A stretch of DNA of 64,000 bases, taken from positions 1 through 64,000 of the forward strand of contig MCFE01000251.1 in the NCBI GenBank assembly GCA_002104905.1. Reading direction: 5' to 3'. Below the pieces are notes generated by a model. It saw only the letters and a program-made list of their open reading frames with translations, had not been told where the DNA came from and did no database searches. Each line of letters starts with the position of its first letter. The stretch's first letter is position 1. The position numbers were made by a program, and so were the translations under genes. Source of the DNA: Basidiobolus meristosporus CBS 931.73 (taxonomy: Eukaryota > Basidiobolomycota > Basidiobolomycetes > Basidiobolales > Basidiobolaceae). Shown in pieces: positions 1-11,029 of this stretch.

Positions 1-247
1 TTAAAAGACACCAGGCAGTCATGTTCACCTATAAAGCAAGTGTATCTTAGGGACACATTCAATAATACAAAGCTGTGCACAGGAGAAGAAATGAAAATCT
101 ATTTATCACAATTATCCTGTTACTTGATCAGATGGAATATGTGGGTGTACACACTACTAATAAAGATGTGGTAGTAACCCTCATGAATAGCTTGACAGAT
201 ACGTTTTAGGGCCTTCCATCAGCCAAGGAATCCAGAGATGATGATTC
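1..247 (+). pseudogene. Copia family A gag fragment (degraded)
   Basis: This stretch aligns by eye, with many stops and small indels, to the middle of the Gag region of the family A copia elements at 308 and 41196. It corresponds to the part running from the EDTYQS segment to the segment before the zinc knuckle. It has no open frame of its own and is cut by the window start. It ends at an inverted LTR tail, so it belongs to a rearranged older copy. Confidence 0.7.
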
Positions 248-307
248 TGCTGTAAGAGTCTTGGGGATATTGGAAGTGATTGGGAGAACAAATAATTAAG
301 TGATTTT
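248..307 (-). repeat. Inverted tail of a copia A LTR
   Basis: The ~60 bp are the reverse complement of the 3' end of the family A LTR (compare 596-655). They lie directly against the 5' end of the LTR that starts at 308. A short inverted LTR piece head-on to a complete LTR is not expected from simple integration and suggests template switching or recombination. Confidence 0.7.
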
Positions 308-655
308 TGTTGTAAAAATCTGTAATTCCACCTATATATTCACCTAACTTTGTCACCTAGAACATTACCTACAAATCTTTGAAAATATTAACCAAATTCC
401 GTGACAGGATTTACTTTGAATATTTTACCAAAATACCAGGTACCCAGAATATCAAAATTCTCAGAGTTGTCCAAACAGCCCCAAGCTCTGCACATATGTT
501 CTTGGGACCTTCCTTAACCTTTTCTACATGTTTGTTATGCCAAGACCAGGCAAAAGTATAAATACTACTTTTACATTCAATGAATCATTAAGTGAAAACC
601 ACTTAATCTACTTGTTCTCCCAACCGCTTCCAATATCTCCAAGACTCTTACAACA
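308..655 (+). repeat. 5' LTR of copia element A1
   Basis: This 348-bp LTR begins TGTTGTAAAA and ends CTTACAACA, matching the LTRs at 41196-41544 and 45531-45878. It contains a TATA-like AGTATAAATACT near 555 and an AATGAATC/AATAAATC stretch that may serve polyadenylation. It is followed directly by a primer-binding site and a gag start. Confidence 0.88.
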
Positions 656-667
656 GATTATGAGCCC
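656..667 (+). other. Copia A1 primer-binding site (half-tRNA-iMet type)
   Basis: The twelve bases after the LTR read GATTATGAGCCC. This is one mismatch from GGTTATGAGCCC in copy A2, which is the reverse complement of the anticodon arm GGGCTCATAACC of eukaryotic initiator tRNA-Met. Drosophila copia and yeast Ty5 are known to prime from such an internal tRNA site. The probable gag ATG (660-662) lies inside this site. Confidence 0.7.
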
Positions 668-2306
668 CAAGCTGTCACTCTCTGCAATGTATACTACTGC
701 TATTACTGGAACTTTTCCCTCTGCTGGAAAGTCGGATGGATCTAACTACCAATTGTGGAAGGTGAAGATGAAAATGCTGCTACAAGAAAGAGGCCTTTGG
801 GGTATTGTCATGGTAGAAGAATGCACTCCTAAAAATGTGGGAGAGGAAGCCTTGAGCACCAGAAGAAAGAACAAAGTGCCTTTAACTGCATTTGCCTTAA
901 TGTTCAAGACAAATTGCTAATTCAATGCTCAAGAGCAAAAACAGCAAAGAATGCCTGGAAGGCATTTGAAGACACCTACCAGTCAAGTTCAGCTGCTAAG
1001 AAAATGTATCTGAGATTAAAATTCTTTACTACAAAGATGCTGCCAGAAGAAGAAATGAAAAATCTAATTAAGAGAATTACCCTGCTGGTAGATGAGATGG
1101 AATCTGTGGGCGTACCAACTATTGATGAGCATGTGATTTTTACCATCCTGAATAGCCTGACAGACAGGTTTCAGGGCCATGTATCAGCCCCAGAGTCCAG
1201 AACTGAAGATTTGACCTTAAATTACAAATATGGAAGGCTCCTGGAAGAAGAATTAAAAAAATCAACCGCAAATGAGAAGGAAGAAGAAAATGCTTTAATA
1301 AGCAATGATAACCAACAAAGGAGGTACCCAAGACCCTACAAAGGCAACAGCAACCTGTTTTGTAACTACTGCAAAAGGAAAGGACACACATCCAACCAGT
1401 GTCTCAAAAAGAAAGATAATCAGCAAAAGAAGTCTGAATATGGAAATGCTGCAACAACTGAAGATAGACTATTCATACCTGCACTAAATGTGACCATAAA
1501 AAAGGATTCTCAGACGTGGTATATTGACTCTGGAGCATCTCAATACTTTATACATCAAAAAGAACTTTTTACCCAATATCAAGAAATTACAATTAAGAAG
1601 GTTTTCATGGGTGACAATAGAACACTTGATGCAGTGGGAGAAGGAACTATCCAAGTAAACCTAAGAAGCAGTGAAGGAAGCCATACACTGACTTTCAAAG
1701 AAGTACTCTATGTACCAGAAATAGCAAAGAACTTACTATCTGTAAGCAAGGCCACTGCAGAAGGACTCAGTTTCAGCTTTGACAATTCTGGATGCAAGAT
1801 CACTGATCAAAATGGTGCTCATATTGCTTTGGGTATCAGATATCAGAATCTATACAAGTTGACCTATATTCCATCATATTTGGAAGCCAATATATGTAAC
1901 TTAAATGAAGAAACACCAATGCTTTGGCACAGGAGATTTGGGCACATCAATTTTGATTATTTGCGCAAAATGATCAAAGATCAGCTAATTTCTGGAGTAA
2001 AAACTGATCCCCCAGCTAGTTTGGAGCACTGTGAAGCCTGCATATATAGGAAACAAGCCAGACAACTGTTCAAGAGCTCTGGGTTGATCAAAACTAAGAA
2101 AAAATTAGATCTAATTCACTCAGATCTGTGTGGACCTATGCTAAATTTATCCTTAGGTGGGATGAAGTATTTAATCACTTTTATTGATGATTATACAAGA
2201 TACACATGGGTCTACTTCATGGAGAAAAAGGAAGAAGCTCTGTCTAAGTTCAGGGAGTTTAAAGCCATGGTGGAGAGAGAAACTGGTGAAAAAAACACAA
2301 AAATAC
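660..2306 (+). pseudogene. Copia A1 Gag-Pol, frameshifted and 3'-truncated
   Basis: Gag starts at the ATG inside the primer site, with an early DGSNYQLWKVKMKMLLQERG segment typical of copia Gag. A one-base deletion near 857 relative to copy A2 shifts the frame, which then stays open to 2314. In order one sees Gag, a CCHC knuckle (CNYCKRKGHTSNQC near 1360-1400), an aspartic protease motif (YIDSGAS near 1522), a GAG-pre-integrase region (LWHRRFGHINFDYL) and the start of integrase (LDLIHSDLCGP; YLITFIDDYTRYTW). The frame breaks off within integrase at an inverted LTR fragment, so the rest of integrase, RT and RNase H are absent. Not functional alone. Confidence 0.88.
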
Positions 2307-2350
2307 TGTTGTAAGAGTCTTGGAGATATTGGAAGTGATTGGGAGGACAA
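2307..2350 (-). repeat. Inverted copia A LTR 3'-end fragment
   Basis: Reverse complement of the last ~44 bp of the family A LTR (TGTTGTAAGAGTCTTGGAG...). It joins the truncated integrase of A1 to a detached RT/RNase H-region fragment. Confidence 0.7.
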
Positions 2351-2403
2351 TATCATGCTTGGAACATGTCCAGATATCTCATATTCAGTGGGAGTTGTCA
2401 GCC
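2351..2403 (+). pseudogene. Copia A pol fragment
   Basis: It encodes [16 protein letters not shown], matching 44876-44930 of copy A2 in the region after the RT core. It is a small relic caught between an inverted LTR piece and a MITE arm. Confidence 0.65.
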
Positions 2404-2527
2404 ATGAAGATGCAGATCTGTGTTTCACACTCTGTGGCCAAGTACAGGCTCACTTGGCCTCTCTGGCACACTATGGCATCATTTGGCACTCATGGCTCAA
2501 TGTGGCACTGTCCAATGGAACAGATCT
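2404..2527. repeat. Fold-back MITE, right arm only
   Basis: Closely similar to the last ~124 bp of the MITEs at 9927-10658 and 34131-34864, ending GGAACAGATCT where intact copies have GGAACAAGTCT. The left arm is missing. Confidence 0.7.
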
Positions 2528-2578
2528 ATTCTACTTGTCCTCCCAATCACTTCCAATATCTCCAAGACTCTTACAGCA
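2528..2578 (+). repeat. Copia A LTR 3'-end fragment
   Basis: It matches the last ~50 bp of the family A LTR up to CTTACAGCA (intact: CTTACAACA). It abuts Tnp2/Plavaka-like copy P1. Confidence 0.65.
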
Positions 2579-4244
2579 TTAAGGAGTAAGTCCCCTGGAT
2601 CTCACACACTTGACAGCAATATCATACATTGTGCTCAAAAAGCCAGCTATCTTGCTGATGGTAGGTTATATCTCCAATGCAGATAATAATATTTGCTTTG
2701 ATGTGATGGCCATTTACTGTTATCCTGCTGGAATGCATACAAAATTCATACAGGTATGGATACAGGTAGCTCTCAAGGTTGGATGGAGATTTAGACCCAG
2801 ATATCAGTGAGACAACCATCAGATTTCTGCTCTGATACTGTAAGATAGGCAGCAGATTCAGCTAAATGAGAGCCATGGCCAGCAGGATTTGCTGGTAGAG
2901 AACTGGTTTAATGAGAATCCATCAGGTGCCTAGCAAAGGCATGGTAATACATGTCCTTAAAGTAGCCCTTGCTACTTAGCTGTTTGTAACATTTGCCTTC
3001 AAATATATCTGATATGTTTGCACTTGATTGATTCTGAGTGTGGTACTTTATAGCTTCACATTATTTGTTGGACTGCATCAGCTTCTTTAGACAGTGTATT
3101 ACCAGAATATATCCAGAGTGTGAGCAATGTTTTCCCCCAAGGATGGTGGAATCCTAACAAGTTGGACACCTTGCAATGGTGGCATTTTCTGATGTGAATG
3201 ACATATAACTGTTAACACATGCTGGTATCAAGGCAGTCTTGGGGTTGTATGTTTCCAGCTGCATGACAGTTGACCATTTATACTATGTACATGGTAAGTT
3301 GCATCCCGGGTTGATTTTGGCAAAAAGTAGTAATAAATCATCAGAGCACCCATTATTGATATTAGTGGAAACATGCCACATCTCTAGCCACAACATTGCA
3401 TCATTCACCAATAAATGGATTACTGAGCTCACTTGATACTATGTAGTACCCTTGACATTTTTTGCACAGGTGTTGTCTAATTGCATAATTGGATTTTGCC
3501 AGGCTGATACAGAGTACTGTTTTTAGGAAAGATAGGCTCACAATACATCTGTGGGCCTGCATCTTCAGAGCTATCACTCTGTGTGGCATATTCAGAAGGC
3601 TGGGGTGCCTACAGTAGTCACAAACTTACCTGACTTAGCTTACACAAGGTAACAAGTATGGCTAGGTGCAGTTATAGATGTATCAAGTAGCCAGCAAGAT
3701 ATTGTTGGTGCAGTAGTGACTGGTAAATGGTAAAATATGGCATGTGTGGCAAAACACTGGCTGTGATCCTTGTTGTACTTCCTATGCTATCTGTATACTT
3801 AATGGCTGAGAGGCTCACTACAATAGCCACATGGCCTTTTTTCTCTTCTCATATGGTGGTGAATCAAAGTAGTCTTGTCGATGGGGAAAACTGTTTGATG
3901 CTTTATAATGTAATGCTATTATATCACTTTTTTGTAAATACACATGCAAATTTAAGACAGTCTTGCATTTGAGACATTGCTCCTAAATGAATGTAGGATT
4001 CAATGATGATCTGCTATAGTAAGCACTATAAATAAGGTTGTGGCATCACATACACATATATATGTAACACCATTTCCCTTTTGTTTGACTAACTTCCATA
4101 TATATGCCACCAAAAAATAAACTAAAGTTGTCTGGTTCCCAACCAAACCCCACTTCTGACAGCAGCAGAAGAACAACTGGACAATAGCTTGCTATGACAT
4201 TCAATGCAACAAGCAAGGCTTCAACCAAAAAGGCCCTGCGGACA
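2579..4244 (-). pseudogene. Tnp2/Plavaka-like transposase relic (copy P1)
   Basis: On the minus strand, fragments read NLESYLYPYLYEFC, IKANIIICIGDI, EHNV and CCQVCEIQGTYS. The same order is found in copies P2 and P3. It resembles the region of fungal Tnp2/Plavaka-type (CMC superfamily) transposases with 'L.PL..EL', 'GD.PA', 'GHN' and a C..C zinc motif. No frame is open for more than ~85 codons and stops are dense. The N-terminal side runs toward ~4240 and meets the divergent second gene of the same unit. The family call is inferred from motif spacing, not from a database match. Confidence 0.5.
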
Positions 4245-6168
4245 GTGTGCCCACTGATGGTAGTAATGCAGACTCCTCAGGCTTTCAGTCCAGTAGGCAG
4301 TTGGCAATCTCTGTGGAGCTATAAGCTGGCCATAATGCTGAGGCAGATGAGAATGTGGTAAAAGCAGTTCCTTCCATTGAGAACCAGCAAGTGACTGTCA
4401 CAACATTACCACCACCTGTATTAGCAAGTATGTTGTCAGCTCATACTAAAGCATTAATGAAGCAATTAGGTGCAGTGGATGATAGGATAGATCCAATGGC
4501 CCAGAAAAATCAGGAAATAGTGCAGAAACAAGATGAGTGGGTAAAAGATGTAGAGCAACTGGTTTCCCAGGTAGAGAAAGCAGTGTCTTTGCTGCAAAGA
4601 AGGAACTCATATAGCTCAATGTCACAGCCAAGAATTGAGCCATTTCCCAATGTAACAGCAGAGGAATACCGTACAGTCTTTGAAGCACAACAACAGTGCC
4701 CAAAGATAAAGCCCACAGAAAAGCCTATCAAACCATGGGAGGGAGAAAATGTAGTGTTTATACCAAAGCCCAAAAATCAAACGTCATTGAAGATCTGTGA
4801 CGTTTTTGAGTGCAATAATGAAGAGTGGGCTAATATTGAAGAGGTTGTTAGAAGCCTAGTACACAAACACCTTAAGGCCAGTATACCATGAGACCATCAG
4901 GAGCCCAGGACCAAGCAGAATGCACTTGACTTACTCCATGAGCATTATCCTGGACTCAAACAAGCAAACAGATTTTGGGGCAGCATTGGTATGCTAAGAA
5001 AGTATCTCATGAATAGCAGATACTATAAAAGACAGTAGAACAAGGGTGTAATGACTAAAAACCAGCAGCTTCCTCAAGAGCCCATTGCAAGCAGGCCAAA
5101 AGCTCCAAGCAAGCATTGAAGAGACATCAGGTAGCTAGAAGAGTACCAATAAGGGAAAAGCAGACAGACATATATGCACCCACACAACAGTCACAAAGGA
5201 AAAAGCATAGGTCTATCCAAGAAACTCTCAGTCAAAGTCCCAGTGAAGGACCTGACAGTGATAAAAGCAAGCAGCTACCTCAGGAGCCCATCACAGCATG
5301 GGCTGAGTGCTTAAAACAAGCAGAAAAGAAGCATTGGGTTGCCTGCAGAGTGCCAGCAAGGGACAAGCAGGCCAAAACAGATGCATCAGAACAGCATTGA
5401 TCAAGGAGAGAATGTAGTTTACTAAAAGAAACAATCAGAAAACGTAGTAGTGAATGGTCTAGCTGTGATAAAGGAAAAGGTAAAGGGAAAAAGTCTACCT
5501 AGGCCAGAGACAGGGAAGTGCACAAAAAAAGCTATAGTTCTTGCCAATATATGCCGTAAGCCTGGAATAGACTGAGTCTCATCATAGCCAAGAAGAAATA
5601 CCAACAAGAAAACAGCTGTATTCACAAGAGTTGGAAGTGCAGCCAGTTGATCTAGACTGCAGTGAGGTAGATGAGTTTGCACTGAATGGCAATTTGTCTA
5701 GCACAGCTTCCATGGCCTCCATTGTTGACCAAGTATAGATTCCACTGACAGAAAGAGTACCAATGTCAAGACCTTACAAGATTATCACAATGCCTTTAGT
5801 GGAATTTTGGAACATTGATAGGCACACCAAGAGGTTGCAGCACCACTTCAAGAGCAGTCCTTAAGAAAACTCACTTGAATTTTGCTAGAATTTACTGCAA
5901 AGACTGGCAGAGGAGGTGCTTGACCTTACAGTGCTGGCTGAAGACCAGGGCATATGGGAACCAGTGAATCAGCAGTGGTATAAAGCCATAGGGTTTCTGC
6001 CAAGGTAATGGAAACAAAGAGTTACAGCAGATATACTTATTAAGTAGTAGACTTTAATGGAGTTATTTGTTGATTGTGGAGTTGGGCTTTATGTTAGTGT
6101 AGGGTGTAGGGACTTCTATAGGCCAATGCAATTGGCCATTGAGGTAAAACTGAAGTTTCAATGTAAAT
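4245..6168 (+). pseudogene. Unrecognised second gene of the Plavaka-like unit (copy P1)
   Basis: The open part at 4355-4891 (178 codons) has a heptad-like, probably coiled-coil segment at residues ~25-85 (MAQKNQEIVQKQDEWVKDVE), then a KPWEGENVVFIPKP segment and EEWANIEE. After a stop the homology continues (HEHYPG-like and FWGSIGMLRKYL-like segments). Next comes a basic region with two copies of a degenerate module around HQVARRVPIREKQ and HWVACRVPARDKQ (5116-5400). The C-terminal domain carries VEFWNIDRHTKRLQ near 5800-5845 and ends at a TAA near 6168. Copies in P2, P4 and at 47394 keep the same order, so this was a real gene. I do not recognise a family. Confidence 0.6.
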
Positions 6169-6490
6169 AAATCAATTTGTATGCATGAAAAGTAAGAGAA
6201 AAGGTTGAGTCAGGAAGTAACAAGTGTGAAAAAGAGGCAATAGCCTATAAATGCACAAAAACATAGGAGTTGATAGAGTGTCCAGGATCAGAAAGTAAGA
6301 GAATTGTGGAGAACCAATCAAAAGCCACTTTTGTACTCTTGTGATGAAAAATTTTTACCAAGTTTTTTGTGAAATTTGGTGCAATAATTTTTTGATGATC
6401 TTTGCATGGTGTCCTGATGGGATCAATACCTCTTAGTCACGGGACTTAGAATTTGTGATGGCCTTTTGACAGGATCATTGCAATGATTTT
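6169..6490. repeat. 3' non-coding end of Plavaka-like unit P1
   Basis: This stretch is the reverse complement, with divergence, of 35404-35760 and resembles 48299-48545. The shared similarity stops around CCTTTTGACAGGATCAT (about 6455-6485), which probably marks the end of the repeat unit. I see no clear terminal inverted repeat. Confidence 0.5.
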
Positions 6491-6532
6491 TCATAGGAGT
6501 GATAATTAGCAGAAAAGACCTGATTAAGAAAA

Positions 6533-6815
6533 TGTTGCAATACTGAAGATAGACTGTTTACATCTGCACTTTTGTGGCTACAAACAAGGATTCTCAGAAG
6601 TGATGTATTGACTTGATAGTATATCAGCACTTTACACACCAAAAGAACTTTTCACCTAATATCAAGAAATTCCATTTAAGAATGCTTTCATGGTTGACAA
6701 TAGAAACTTGATGCAGTGGGAAAACAAACTATTAAAGTAAACCTTAGAAGTAATGAAGGAAGCCATACATATACCTTCAAAGAAGTACTCCATGTACCAG
6801 AAATAGCCAAGAACA
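6533..6815 (+). pseudogene. Copia A protease-region fragment
   Basis: A degraded piece of family A gag-pol. It matches the stretch from GNAATTEDRLF through the protease region to EVLYVPEIAKN (compare 42330-42620 in A2), with several stops. It is interrupted at 6816 by an LTR in the opposite direction. Confidence 0.65.
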
Positions 6816-7162
6816 TGTTGCAATATTCTGAGGGGTATTGGAAGTGATGTGGAACACTAGTGGATATACATGTTATTCACCTGTAGATTGGTTTATCAAA
6901 AGTATGGTATTTATACTTTTAATAAAGTAGAGCAGAAAAACATAAAGAGTCCATTAAGGAAGGTCCAAAGAATATGTGCTCCAAGTTTGAGGGCTTTTGG
7001 ACAAGTTTGAAAAAGATCATAATCTGTGTATCTAACAGTTTGGTGAAAACATTTAAGTAAATCCTACCAAGAAATTTGGTCAGGACAGAATGCTAATCAA
7101 AGAGTAAGATATATGTGACTAAGTTAGCATAAGTATTTAGGTGAAAACTTAATAATCACACA
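6816..7162 (-). repeat. Degenerate solo LTR of the copia A type, inverted
   Basis: Read on the minus strand, it follows the family A LTR from the TGTTG-type start to a CAACA-like end. It keeps the GTCCAAAGAATATG stretch, the TTTGGTGAAAA stretch and the AGTATTTAGGTG end. Roughly full LTR length but strongly diverged. No target duplication could be seen. Confidence 0.55.
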
Positions 7163-8430
7163 CTGCCACTCAACAAAATATTTATGAGTACTAAATACAT
7201 ATTGACAATGAGCAATCTGCAATAAGCATATAAGATTTAACTGTGTTGCATATTGGACTAATATAGTATCCAGCAGTATATGCTTTTGTGCTCAGCTTGA
7301 TTGAACAAGTAACTTGTAATGCAATGTGCACTTCTACTTAATTGTGTGCCCAAAAATCAGAACAACCTGATCAAAATACTAATCATAGTCTTTGATCAGT
7401 TGTATGGCCTTGAAAAATGCACTGAGTCTGATTGCCAGATTGTAATAATGATATATAGCCTCTGGACTAACCAATGCTTTTTAATTGAGCAAGACTGTCC
7501 CAATTTTGGTCCATTTAAGGCTTTGTCATTTATGGCAGATCTGGAGTTTCCTTATTTCCACACAAAAGTCTAACTCATTTAGACAACTTTAATGTATGTC
7601 CATATTAGGCTCAGGGACAGTTGCTTCCATTTTATAGACTCAATATGAGGTAAAGGAAATGAACTATATTGGGCCAAGTCAAGGTTTTGTCATTTATGCC
7701 TGATCTGGATTATCATCATTTCTTGGCACTATGGCACATACCTCATGGCTAAAGAAAAAAGGTTTTTGCACTACTCTGAGCTGGGGTCACCTGCTCCCAC
7801 TTGAACCACATCTGTTAAGTGATTGAGATCCACAAAAGATGATCTAGAGTGGTCATCTTTGTCTTCCTTAAGTTTCTTTAGACCAACTATTTCATTTAAA
7901 GTAGATTCAAAGTTCATTTGCTTCTTAATTTACCCAGTTTGGTATCAGATAGTACCATAGGTTGTTTGGAAGCTACTTTCAAAGTGCCTCTACTGATTTG
8001 GATTGAAACAGCTGCTTTTGTCATATTAGAATAAACTTGTAGAGTGGAGACTGGCACTTTTCTAGATGTGAGATTCTCCTTGAGAGGGCTTTGATTATCC
8101 TGATTCCCCTGATAGTTATTTTCAACCTTGAGTTTGCTTTGCAAGACTGACTGATCTTCTCAGTGTCTTCAAAGTCCATAAAAACCATATGGCTGAACCT
8201 TGCATCTGTTTCTTTCAGCTCCATAGACAGCAGATATCAAGACCTCTGCTTTAAGTAATCTGCTCCATTATTTACTACAAAATTGGAGAGATCCTGTGGA
8301 GCTTTCAAGGCTTTTCTGAGTTTTCTGGCTCAAGAGCTTTGTGCCAGAGGCTCCATGGAGCATACCAGCATTGCCAGATAGTCCACATATAGCCTACATA
8401 TGTTTTAGCTTCATTTGGGAAGTACCCTGA
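7163..8430. other. Unassigned AT-rich sequence
   Basis: No recognisable gene. A weak ~45-bp direct repeat around TTTGTCATTTATG is seen near 7526 and again near 7687. Frames at 7319-7573 (+) and 7914-8224 (-) are short and show no family features. The stretch lies between an old LTR and the copia B3 relic and is probably decayed transposon DNA. Confidence 0.4.
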
Positions 8431-9289
8431 TATGTGGTAATAATATTTTCCCATTTTTCTCCCTTTCTTTTTTCTGCTGATGATTTAGGCTTTTTGACTC
8501 CAACTTTTGGTGTTTTTTGTCAGGGATGTGATTAAAAACATCATTGCCAAATATCCTAAGGAGCTGGAGGTTTGGTCTTTTGCCTGTATATGCCTCAAAG
8601 GGTGTGGAAACATTTAATGCTGTTATTGGGCATCTATTCTTAATGCATACTGAGGTGGCAACAAATTCAGCCCAAAACTTGTAGTCCATTCCCTTATCAT
8701 GTAGCATTGATCTTTCCATCTCTATTACTGTTCTATTTACTCATTCTGCTACTCTGTTTTGCTGTGGAGTATGTGAAACAGTGGCCTGTTAAAGTATTTT
8801 AATAGATGAGCAGTATTCCCATCCATTGTCACTTTGAAGAACATTCTGCTTACACCCAGTTTGTGTTCCTGCCATGTTCCTGAAGCGCTTCAATGTCTTT
8901 AAAGCCTCATCCTTTGTCTCAAGGAAGTACCCCCATACATATCTTGTCTTGTTATCAATAAACATCATAAAGTATTGCTTGGCTCCAAAGGACAGTGTTC
9001 TCATGGGCCCACATATGTCTGAGCACACAATAGCTAATATTTTGGTAGTGTTGATGCTTCCTGAGCCCCTGAAGCATTGCCCAGCATGTTTACCATCCTT
9101 TACAGACATTCAATTTCATTAAAATTGAGTAATCTAGGCCCAAAACAAGTTGATTTTACACCATTTGGCTCATTTTCTGTTCCCCAATGTGTTCTAGCCT
9201 CCTATGCCATGTCTCCCAGTTAGTCTCATCAAATTCAGCAATGTTAACATGCTCAGGTACAACAAACCTGCATTGTAGCTTGTATAAAT
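8431..9289 (-). pseudogene. Copia B3 integrase-region relic
   Basis: Minus-strand fragments match copia B2 in order: NWETWHRRLEHIGEQKMSQ, ICGPMRTLSFGAKQYFMMFID, LQSDNGWEYCS, MLHDKGMDYKFWAE, and TPFEAYTGKRPNLQLLRIFG. This is the GAG-pre-integrase and integrase core with frameshifts and stops. The upstream part is cut off at 9290 by a Harbinger-like left end; on the other side the similarity fades near 8431. Confidence 0.8.
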
Positions 9290-9292
9290 AGT

Positions 9293-10851
9293 AGACTTGT
9301 TCTATTGTAATGTGCCAGGGCACACAGTGCAATCTGTGGTCTCCAAGAACAATCATGCGCAATATTGTAGCTACCAGTAGGCAGGATTGCTCCTGGACAA
9401 TTTTGCACCATGTGGGACAATCTTGCACACTATGGCACAATCTGACACAATGAGGTTGGCATGGATAATTGCACCAACTTGTAGTGTTTACATCATATGC
9501 GCAATTGGATACGGCTATACAGTAGGTAAAATCTTGGTATTTGTATATGTGTCTTTAATGTAAATGGAAATATATGCATATCACACCATAGACTACACTG
9601 ATACTTACCATCTTGGTTACCATCACTCCAATTGCATGGTATCTCAGTGGTTAATTGGGTCAGAAGTATCCTGAAGCTGTCAGCCCCCAATTGGCTCTTT
9701 GACCAATATACAAGCTACCTGATTTGCCATCAAATATCCCATTTTGCCCATTGAGCAAGTAGATCCCTGATCCTAGTGATTGGACAAAGTGTCATAGCTA
9801 GCATGCAACCATATAGTTAGGTGCAAAACAGATCAAATGGCTGCACTGGTGTTACAGGTAATGTATATATATGCAGGGTGTTTATTTATAGGTGTTCTAT
9901 CTCAAATGTGAGACAAGCTTGATATTAGACTTGTTCCGTTGGATAGTGCCACATTGAGCCATGAGTGCCAAATGATGCCATAGTGTGCCAGGGAGGCCAA
10001 GTGAGCCTTTACTTGGCCACAGAGTGTGAAACATAGCTCTGCAACTTCATGCAAAGCTGCCTCTGTGTTTCACCCATTGTGTTGGAGAAAATCCATTTTT
10101 TGACCTTTTTATATGGGTCAATGTTGTGCAGGATGTGTAAGAGCACAAAAGGATTGAAGATATGCATCTGGTATTCCATACCCATGGCACTCTGAATCTA
10201 GCTCCTATGGCTTGTAACTTGTCACAAAAACTCATGGCACTATCTTGGTCCACTGGTACTATCTGGTTCTATGTTTAATTATTAGCCCTAAAGTAAGATG
10301 TATGCAAAGCACTTATAGTGCCAGATAGTACAGTGGACCAAGATAGTGCCATGCATTTTTCTAACATGTTACAAGCCACAGGAGCTAGATTCAGAGTGCC
10401 ATGGGTATTGAGTACCTGATGCATGTCTTCAGCTCTTCTGTGCTCTTCCACATCCTGCACAACATTGATCCACAAAAAAACGTCAAAAATGGGCTTTCTC
10501 TTGCATCATAGGTGAAACACAGGGGCTGCTTTGCATGAAGATGCAGAGATATGTTTTACACTCTGTGGCCAAGTATAGGTTCACTTGGCCTCTCTGGCAC
10601 ACTATGGCATCATTTGGCACTCATGGGTCAATGTGGCACTATCCAACGGAACAAGTCTATTGCTTATATTAAAAGTTTAGTGATTGCTGATTTGCAATGG
10701 CTCAATTTGAATTGCAAATACAAATGCGCTGATTGAATTATAACAAATAATAACAAATCAATGCAATTGTTTCATCCTCTCCTAGGTTTTTTTCTCACAG
10801 AGATTACCACTAAAGCATTTGGTAGTGATTCACTTTGCACACCTAAACCAC
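9293..10851 (+). mobile_element. Left-end fragment of the Harbinger-like element (with nested MITE)
   Basis: It starts AGACTTGTTCTATTG after the triplet AGT (9290-9292). It is collinear with the first ~810 bp of the Harbinger-like element at 17318, apart from the MITE at 9927-10658 and its duplicated ATT. Similarity ends near 10846, and a gypsy LTR fragment follows at 10852. The part present is non-coding in both copies. The right end is missing, so this is a truncated copy. Confidence 0.7.
9927..10658. mobile_element. Fold-back MITE copy I (732 bp)
   Basis: It begins AGACTTGTTCCGTTGG and ends CCAACGGAACAAGTCT, with ATT on both sides (9924-9926, 10659-10661). The related sequence at 17930-17965 shows the empty site. 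The two ~350-bp arms are near-complete inverted repeats around a spacer at about 10262-10320 that itself holds TACTATCTGG...CCAGATAGTA. It has no coding capacity. The ends resemble the right end of the Harbinger-like element at 25663. Confidence 0.9.
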
Positions 10852-11029
10852 TGTTACAAGTCTTGGTATAAGAGTTGTAAAGGATAGGGAGTTTAGCTAG
10901 TCTTGTATTCACTAAAACTTGAACTGCTTGTTATTGAGGTTCCAGCAGCTTCTTATATACATTTTGTCAGATCAATTGCTGACTAATGTATTTCCTAATG
11001 TAGGTTGTGGCTGATGACTCATTTGATTG
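10852..11029 (-). repeat. Truncated gypsy-1 LTR fused to copia B1
   Basis: It matches the first ~180 of 368 bp of the gypsy LTR at 18802 (read on the plus strand). It stops at TTTGATTG, and the next base is in the middle of copia B pol. The junction joins two unrelated retroelements without a visible duplication. Confidence 0.85.

Noticed and set aside
7319-7573. 84-codon plus-strand frame
   Set aside because: Short, no recognisable motif, and lies in decayed AT-rich DNA.
9927-10658. MITE as a hAT or Mutator derivative
   Set aside because: All clear copies have 3-bp duplications, not 8 or 9, and the ends match the Harbinger-like element.
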